DNA from: Gemmatimonadota bacterium
Lineage (GTDB): Bacteria > Gemmatimonadota > Gemmatimonadetes > Longimicrobiales > Gaopeijiaceae
Reading direction: 5' to 3'
NCBI GenBank assembly: GCA_021295815.1
Contig: JAGWBQ010000003.1
Location: 47,274-111,273 of the forward strand
DNA length: 64,000 nucleotides
Below, in pieces: positions 56,658 to 64,000 of the stretch (position 1 is the stretch's first letter; each line of letters starts with the position of its first letter). The notes under the pieces are model-generated. The model was not told the DNA's origin. It was given only the letters and a program-made list of their open reading frames with translations, and ran no database searches. A program made the position numbers and the translations under genes.

Positions 56658-57415
56658 GGCAAGGCCCTCAGGTAGTCTTCCGCGGCATGAACGGGATCGG
56701 TGCGCCCCCAGACGCCGCTCACAACCGCGATTCCGTAGGCCCCGGCGCGAAAGGCGTCCGCTGCGGTCTTTGGAGTGATACCCCCGATCGCGATCACAGG
56801 TACCGATTTGGCGGCTTCGGCCGTGCGGGAGATAGCCGCAAGTCCGGCGCCGGGGCGTCCCGGGTGGCTGCGGGTCTTGAAAAGGTTGCCGGCGAAGACG
56901 TAATCTACCGCAGCGGGCGGATCCGGGTCGCGGTCCTTCCTTCCGCCGGGATCGGGAGTCGCGATCGATTCGGTGGTCGCGAGCCGGATCGAGACACCGA
57001 CGGCCAGGCCGTTCGGGGCTGAACCTCGGACGGCTTGCGAAGACCTCGGGACCGCACGGGTCGGGCCCACGCCAGCGATCAGCTCACGGGCGGCGACGGC
57101 GGTGAAGGAACGGGCGCCGAGGTGAACGCCGTCCACCGGCAGGCTGAGAGCGATGTCGAGGCGATCATTCACGATCAGCCGACCCTTCCTCGTCGGATGG
57201 CCGGGCCGCGGCTCGGCCGACAGCGCTTCGGCCAGCTCGAAGACCGTCCTGCCGTTCGTGCGCGGTCCCCGGACGTGAAGCGCAATGGGCAGCCGGAGCA
57301 TCCGTTCCGCCTGGATGGAGAAGTCCGGTCTGGCGAGGATGTCGTCGTCGGTGACGACGTGAAGGCGCGGTAGCGCCGTTCGAATGCGGCGGGAGGTCGG
57401 TCCGCAGGCAGCCAT
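56654..57415 (-). CDS. thiE: Thiamine phosphate synthase (ThiE/TenI family)
   Basis: 253 residues from ATG 57415, just after the fmt stop. TIM-barrel family features: LPRLHVVTDDDILAR, LHVRGPRTNGRTVFELAEAL, LIVNDRLDIALSLPVDGVHLG and VPVIAIGGITPKTAADAFRAGA with the phosphate loop, and GIAVVSGVWG. The middle carries an insert (PDPGGRKDRDPDPPAA). ThiE joins the pyrimidine and thiazole moieties. TenI-type thiazole tautomerase is an alternative, since the DHR/H-x-S motif (VGVSIRL in place of IGxSxH) is atypical. Followed by thiS and thiG. Confidence 0.82.
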   Translation of the reverse strand: MAACGPTSRRIRTALPRLHVVTDDDILARPDFSIQAERMLRLPIALHVRGPRTNGRTVFELAEALSAEPRPGHPTRKGRLIVNDRLDIALSLPVDGVHLGARSFTAVAARELIAGVGPTRAVPRSSQAVRGSAPNGLAVGVSIRLATTESIATPDPGGRKDRDPDPPAAVDYVFAGNLFKTRSHPGRPGAGLAAISRTAEAAKSVPVIAIGGITPKTAADAFRAGAYGIAVVSGVWGRTDPVHAAEDYLRALP

Positions 57416-57417
57416 GC

Positions 57418-58374
57418 TCAGTTGAAGCGCTCGCCGCAGGCGACCCCTCTTCCGGCTATCCATGACTTTGCGCTCATCCGCTTCTTCCCAGGTGGTTGGA
57501 CCTCTCCCACCCCGAGAACGCCGTGGCCGCAGGCGACCGCCAGCCCGTCGCGCACGTCGGCGCAAACGACCGTGCCCGGCGGATGGCCGAACGAATCGGC
57601 GTCGCGGCAACCCGGCGGCGGCGCGTCCTCTTCGGGACGGAAGAGCTTCACCGGTTTCCCCGAGAGCAGGCTCCAGGCGCCCGGTTTCCGGTCCATCGCG
57701 CGCAACTGGCACGCGACCTCCGAGGCGGATCGACTCCAGTCCACTCGGGCGATCTGCCGAGTGATCTTCGGCGCGAAGGTGGCCGAGCTGTGATCCTGAG
57801 GCCGCTCCTGCGCACGTCCGGCTTCCAACGCGGCCACCGCCTTCACCACGGTCGCGGCTCCCAGTTCGGCGAGCCGTACCGCCAGTTCGCTTGCCGTCAC
57901 TGCGGCCTCGATGGTTAGCGTAGCCGTCCGTATCACCGGACCGGCGTCCATCTCTTCCACCATGCGCATCACCGAGACCCCGGAGGTCTCGTAACCGCGA
58001 GCGATCGCCCAGGCGATGGGGGCGGCTCCTCTGAGCTCGGGAAGCAGCGAGGCGTGGAGGTTGATCGACCCCAGGGACGGAAGGTCGAGCAGCGAGGTCG
58101 GAATCAGCCGCCCGTAGGCGACCACGACCGACAGGTCGGGCCGAGCAGCCCCCAGGGCTTCGGCGAAACCGGGCTCCTTGGGCGAATCGGGCTGCAGGAC
58201 CGGCGTTCCCATGTCGAGCGCACGCTCCTTTACCGCCGACGGCCGGAGGAGCCTGCCCCTACCGAAGGGGCGGTCGGGCCGGGTCACGGCCGCGACGATA
58301 TCGTGCCCGGCTTCCGCCAGAGCCCGCAGGGAAGCGACCGCGAAGTCCGGTGTGCCCCAGAAGGCTATTCTCAC
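57418..58374 (-). CDS. fmt: Methionyl-tRNA formyltransferase
   Basis: 318 residues from GTG 58374, which overlaps the def stop as GTGA. Formylates initiator Met-tRNA with 10-formyl-THF. MRIAFWGTPDFAVASLRALA N-terminus, NLHASLLPELRGAAPI with catalytic Asn-x-His, and VMRMVEEMDAGPVI with the catalytic Asp; C-terminal OB domain VCADVRDGLAVACGHGVLGV. Paired with def, as is usual. Confidence 0.97.
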   Translation of the reverse strand: MRIAFWGTPDFAVASLRALAEAGHDIVAAVTRPDRPFGRGRLLRPSAVKERALDMGTPVLQPDSPKEPGFAEALGAARPDLSVVVAYGRLIPTSLLDLPSLGSINLHASLLPELRGAAPIAWAIARGYETSGVSVMRMVEEMDAGPVIRTATLTIEAAVTASELAVRLAELGAATVVKAVAALEAGRAQERPQDHSSATFAPKITRQIARVDWSRSASEVACQLRAMDRKPGAWSLLSGKPVKLFRPEEDAPPPGCRDADSFGHPPGTVVCADVRDGLAVACGHGVLGVGEVQPPGKKRMSAKSWIAGRGVACGERFN

Positions 58375-58880
58375 TCACGCCCCTCGCCCGACTTGCGCCA
58401 CTTGGCAAGGAGCATCCTGCGCTTGAGCGGACTCAGGCGGTCGAGGAAGAGAACGCCGTCGAGATGGTCGATCTCGTGCTGGAGGGCCCGAGCGAAGATG
58501 CCCCGCGCGCTCAGGGCGAGCGGCTCGCCGCGGACATCGCGCCCTTCCACCGTGACTTCGGCGGGGCGTTCCACGGCCTCCTCCACTCCCGGGATGCTCA
58601 GGCACCCCTCCGTTTTTCGGCTCCGTTCCCGACTCGCCTCCACTATGTGCGGGTTGACGATGGCCAGGTGCCCTTGCGCGCCTTCCTCCCGCACGTCGAC
58701 CACGCACACCCGCCTGCTCACCCCGACCTGCGGTGCGGCCAGACCTATGCCTTCGGCTTCGTACATGGTCTCGTAAAGATCGGTGACCAGCTCCTGCAGC
58801 TCCTCATCGAATTCGGTGACCTCCTCGGCCGGGCGGCGGAGCACGGGGTCCCCCAGGAGAACGATTCGACGGAGGGCCAT
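58371..58880 (-). CDS. def: Peptide deformylase
   Basis: 169 residues. Removes the N-formyl group from nascent proteins. The three family motifs are present: GIGLAAPQVGV (motif 1), EGCLSIPGV (metal Cys) and QHEIDHLDG (metal His residues and catalytic Glu). Coupled to fmt by a 4-nt overlap and one nt after the yajC stop. Confidence 0.97.
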   Translation of the reverse strand: MALRRIVLLGDPVLRRPAEEVTEFDEELQELVTDLYETMYEAEGIGLAAPQVGVSRRVCVVDVREEGAQGHLAIVNPHIVEASRERSRKTEGCLSIPGVEEAVERPAEVTVEGRDVRGEPLALSARGIFARALQHEIDHLDGVLFLDRLSPLKRRMLLAKWRKSGEGRE

Positions 58881-58881
58881 C

Positions 58882-61446
<2,565 letters not shown>

Positions 61447-61450
<4 letters not shown>

Positions 61451-62508
61451 GAGAAGATCGTGCGCTGCGACCCGCCGGGCGGGCCGTCCCGACCTTGGCC
61501 TCCGTCTTCGGGAAAATCCAGATCCAAGTGCCTGAAGGCGCGCACGGTCGCCACTCGCCCCTGCGCGGTACGCTTCATGAACCCTCTCTGGATAAGGAAA
61601 GGCTCGTACACCTCCTCAAGCGTGCGGGAATCCTCGCTCATGGCTACCGCGAGCGATGCGAGCCCTACCGGGCCCCCGTCGAATCTCTCGATGAGGGTGC
61701 GCAGAAGCTGGGTGTCGGTCTCGTCGAGGCCGTGCTCGTCCACCTCCAGCAGGTCCATGGCGCCGCGGGCCGCTCCGCCGTCGATCACTCCGGTGCCGCG
61801 AACCTCGGCGTAGTCGCGCACCCGCCGCAAGAGCCGGTTGGCGACTCGGGGAGTTCCCCGCGACCGGCGCGCGATCGCAAGAATTCCCTCGTCGTCCGCC
61901 TTGATCCCGAGGATGCTCGCGCTGCGGGCGGCTATCTCCGCCAAGTCCTCCATCGGGTAGAAGTTGAGCCGTTGAGCGATGCCGAACCGGGCGCGCATGG
62001 GTGCCGTCAGCAGACCGAAGCGGGTGGTGGCGCCCACCAGGGTGAAGCGTTCGACCGCCATCGTCATCATCTGTGCCTTGGGGCCGTCCGACATTCGGAG
62101 CTCGACCTTCCAATCCTCCATCGCAGGATAGAGGAACTCCTCCGTGTCCGGGCGCAGGCGGTGTATCTCGTCGATGAAGAGAATGTCGCCGGCGCGCAGG
62201 TTGGTGAGCAGGCCCACGAGATCGGCCGGCCGTTCGAGCGCCGGTCCCGAGGTCGTCCTGATGTTGACCCCCATCTCGCTTGCTAGGAGCGAGGCCAAGG
62301 TCGTTTTGCCCAGACCGGCGGGGCCGTGGAAAAGGATGTGATCGAGCGGATCGCCTCGCTGATGGGCCGCCTGGATCGCGATGGAGAGCGACTCGCGCAC
62401 GCGTTTCTGCCCCACGAACTGGGAGAGGCGAGTCGGGCGGAGCGACTGCTCGGTCTTGCGGTCGTCGGGGAGCTCGCGCGGCGTGGTGACCTGGATGCGA
62501 CTCGTCAT
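61447..62508 (-). CDS. ruvB: Holliday junction branch migration helicase RuvB
   Basis: 353 residues from ATG 62508, which overlaps the ruvA stop as ATGA. AAA+ motor: Walker [10 protein letters not shown], Walker [10 protein letters not shown], sensor [19 protein letters not shown] with Arg finger, and the winged-helix C-terminus [20 protein letters not shown]. Drives branch migration with RuvA. The C-terminal tail is Gly/Asp/Pro-rich. Confidence 0.98.
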
Positions 62509-63131
62509 CGATCTTCGGTGGCGGCGGGACCGGCGAGAGCTCGCCTGATGAGCTCCTCCGCGCTCACTTCGTCCTCGGAGCCGTCGACGCTCTCCGCCAG
62601 AACCGCGCGTACCCGGCGATCCGCCTCCTGGGCCGCCATGCCGAGGCCGACGAGAGCCGCGACAGCCTGGCCCACGGACCCGTCGCCAGGGGTGCGCTCC
62701 GCCTCTGGAGCCACCGCCGCAAGGGCCTTGACCTTGTTCTTCAGGGAGACCGAAATCTTCTCGGCGGTTCTGCGACCGATCCCTGGGACCTGAGCGAGAA
62801 CGGCGTAGTCGGCCTCGACCAGAGCGCGAGCGAGGCGGTCGGGCGTCAGGGTCGACATCATCGCGAGCGCGAGTCGTGCCCCGACTCCCTGGGCCGAGAG
62901 CAGGAGCGTGAAGAGGAGTCGTTCGGAGCTGCTGCCGAAGCCGTAGATGGCCGCCGAGTTCTCGGTGAACACCTGGTGGGTGAGGAGTTCGAGCTCGGAA
63001 CCTTCCCGACCTCGGAGTCCGACCAAGACGGGCGCGGGCACGTTCACCTCGTAGGTGACGCCGCCGTCGGTCTCGATCTCGACCATGCCCTCCGCATGGG
63101 AGGCCACCGTTCCACGTAGCCGGGAAATCAC
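62505..63131 (-). CDS. ruvA: Holliday junction DNA helicase RuvA
   Basis: 208 residues from GTG 63131. Domain I OB fold ([26 protein letters not shown]), domain II with helix-hairpin-helix motifs [17 protein letters not shown] and [20 protein letters not shown], and domain III at the C-terminus ([19 protein letters not shown]), which contacts RuvB. Order ruvC-ruvA-ruvB as in many bacteria, with a 63-nt gap after ruvC. Confidence 0.97.
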   Translation of the reverse strand: MISRLRGTVASHAEGMVEIETDGGVTYEVNVPAPVLVGLRGREGSELELLTHQVFTENSAAIYGFGSSSERLLFTLLLSAQGVGARLALAMMSTLTPDRLARALVEADYAVLAQVPGIGRRTAEKISVSLKNKVKALAAVAPEAERTPGDGSVGQAVAALVGLGMAAQEADRRVRAVLAESVDGSEDEVSAEELIRRALAGPAATEDR

Positions 63132-63194
63132 CTCGGGCTCATTCGGGACCGAGCGGGACGAGCGTCTGCACGTCGCCGGGCGTGTGCGGTACGG

Positions 63195-63716
63195 TCACGG
63201 AAGGTCGCCGATGGTTGCGTGGCATATGGCCGCGGCCACGCCGTCCGCCGCGTCGGCGGGAGTGGGCGGCTCGGCGAGCCTGAGATGCTTCATGACCATG
63301 AACGAAACCTGATCCTTGGTAGCGTTTCCGGAGCCGGCCACCGCACTCTTTATCTGACGGGGTGCGTACTCGGCCACGGGAACCCCGTGAAGCGAGCCGG
63401 CGAGGAGTATTACCCCTCTGGCGTGCCCAAGGGTCAGAGCGGACCGAACGTTTTTGCCCTGGAAGACATCTTCCACCGCCATCGCGTGTGGACGATGGCT
63501 CTCGACAAGCTCGAGGACCGAGGCGAATATCTCGTGGACACGGGTTGCCAGGGGAGCGCGGGCGGAGGTGCGAATGGCACCGCAAGCCACCAGGCGGAGC
63601 GTTCCCGAAAGCTCGCGGCCGACCACGCCGAAGCCGGTTACGGCGGTACCCGGATCGATGCCGAGTATGACGCGTTCGACAGGGTCGGACGGCGATGCGG
63701 AGGAGCGGGGGCTCAC
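63195..63716 (-). CDS. ruvC: Holliday junction resolvase RuvC
   Basis: 173 residues from GTG 63716. RNase H-like endonuclease. Catalytic acids appear in ILGIDPGTAVTGFGVV (Asp), AMAVEDVFQGKNVRSAL (Glu) and PPTPADAADGVAAAICH (Asp and His/Asp). First gene of the long minus-strand train. The 218-nt gap upstream must hold its promoter, but I see no strong match. Confidence 0.97.
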   Translation of the reverse strand: MSPRSSASPSDPVERVILGIDPGTAVTGFGVVGRELSGTLRLVACGAIRTSARAPLATRVHEIFASVLELVESHRPHAMAVEDVFQGKNVRSALTLGHARGVILLAGSLHGVPVAEYAPRQIKSAVAGSGNATKDQVSFMVMKHLRLAEPPTPADAADGVAAAICHATIGDLP

Positions 63717-63934
63717 CGGGCGAATCTAACAGCCTTCAACTTTCGCCGCCGAGGAACGATCCCCCGTACCGTGTCCCTGTCGAGCGCTTGAGCTCGCTCC
63801 CGCCCGTATATTGCCACGAATAGTACGGTCTGTCGGGCTCTACCCGGTGTCCAAGAGCGTCGTGGAATAAGTCTAATGGAACGGTCGCCGGTCCGGAACG
63901 CATGGCGGGTGGCGCTCGCGTCGTCGGCTGCGAC

Positions 63935-64000
63935 TCAGAAGACGAAGTCGAGTCTGAGTCTGAGGCCTTGGCGAGCGGGAGCGGTGGGGGATTCGTTGCG
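63935..64000 (-). CDS. C-terminal end of an outer-membrane barrel protein (partial)
   Basis: The window edge cuts the gene. On the minus strand the last 21 codons before TGA (63937-63935) read RNESPTAPARQGLRLRLDFVF. Alternating hydrophobic residues and a terminal Phe are the signal recognised by BamA at the end of outer-membrane barrels, as in TonB-dependent receptors. Too short to identify further. Confidence 0.5.
   Translation of the reverse strand, partial: RNESPTAPARQGLRLRLDFVF

Overview
The window is high-GC DNA from a diderm (Gram-negative-type) bacterium. TamA/TamB, BamA-type POTRA domains, Lgt, TonB-plug and outer-membrane barrel signatures show two membranes. The accessory gene types (VPS10/sortilin-like Asp-box propellers, DUF5117-type metalloproteases, carboxypeptidase-regulatory plus plug proteins, six-bladed-propeller lipoproteins, D-aminoacylase-like lipoproteins) are the mix I associate with Gemmatimonadota. 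That placement is an inference from family content, not a phylogenetic result. I see no IS element, integrase, CRISPR array or rRNA; one tRNA (Lys-UUU) is present.

Layout. 0.1-5.6 kb (+): a secreted propeller-amidohydrolase fusion and a secreted protein of unknown function. 5.8-15.7 kb (-): a D-aminoacylase-like lipoprotein coupled to an FMN-binding protein, tRNA-Lys, then a translation cluster running trpS, dapA-like, purA, ffh, rpsP, rimM, trmD, rplS, rnhB. 15.8-19.5 kb (+): a truncated plug protein and a large zinc metalloprotease. 19.7-20.1 kb (-): a small heat-shock protein. 20.5-24.6 kb (+): an unrecognised multidomain protein followed by two coupled membrane bPH-domain proteins. 24.7-25.8 kb (-): a propeller lipoprotein.

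26.1-63.7 kb is an almost unbroken minus-strand gene train. In transcription order it is ruvC-ruvA-ruvB-queA-tgt-yajC-def-fmt-thiE-thiS-thiG-rsmB-PASTA-tlpA-(short YbbR-like)-tsaD-lgt-(phosphoesterase-TamA fusion)-tamB-uvrA, then ybjN-pspA-dat-namZ-GH3-(GH3/serine hydrolase fusion)-(NagB/PIG-L fusion)-SSS symporter-sugar kinase-VTT protein. Many junctions are 4-nt start/stop overlaps of the form NTGA, using ATG, GTG, TTG and apparently once CTG as start.

The most coherent accessory system is the 26.1-37.4 kb block. It looks like a peptidoglycan amino-sugar salvage operon: exo-muramidase (NamZ/DUF1343), two NagZ-type GH3 enzymes, an AmiE/AmpC-type serine hydrolase fused to one of them, a sodium symporter, a BadF-type amino-sugar kinase, and a deaminase joined to a PIG-L deacetylase. 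A D-amino-acid aminotransferase, PspA and YbjN lie immediately upstream. Other notable points are the metallophosphoesterase fused in frame upstream of a signal peptide and TamA, and the unknown gene at 20.5-22.3 kb.
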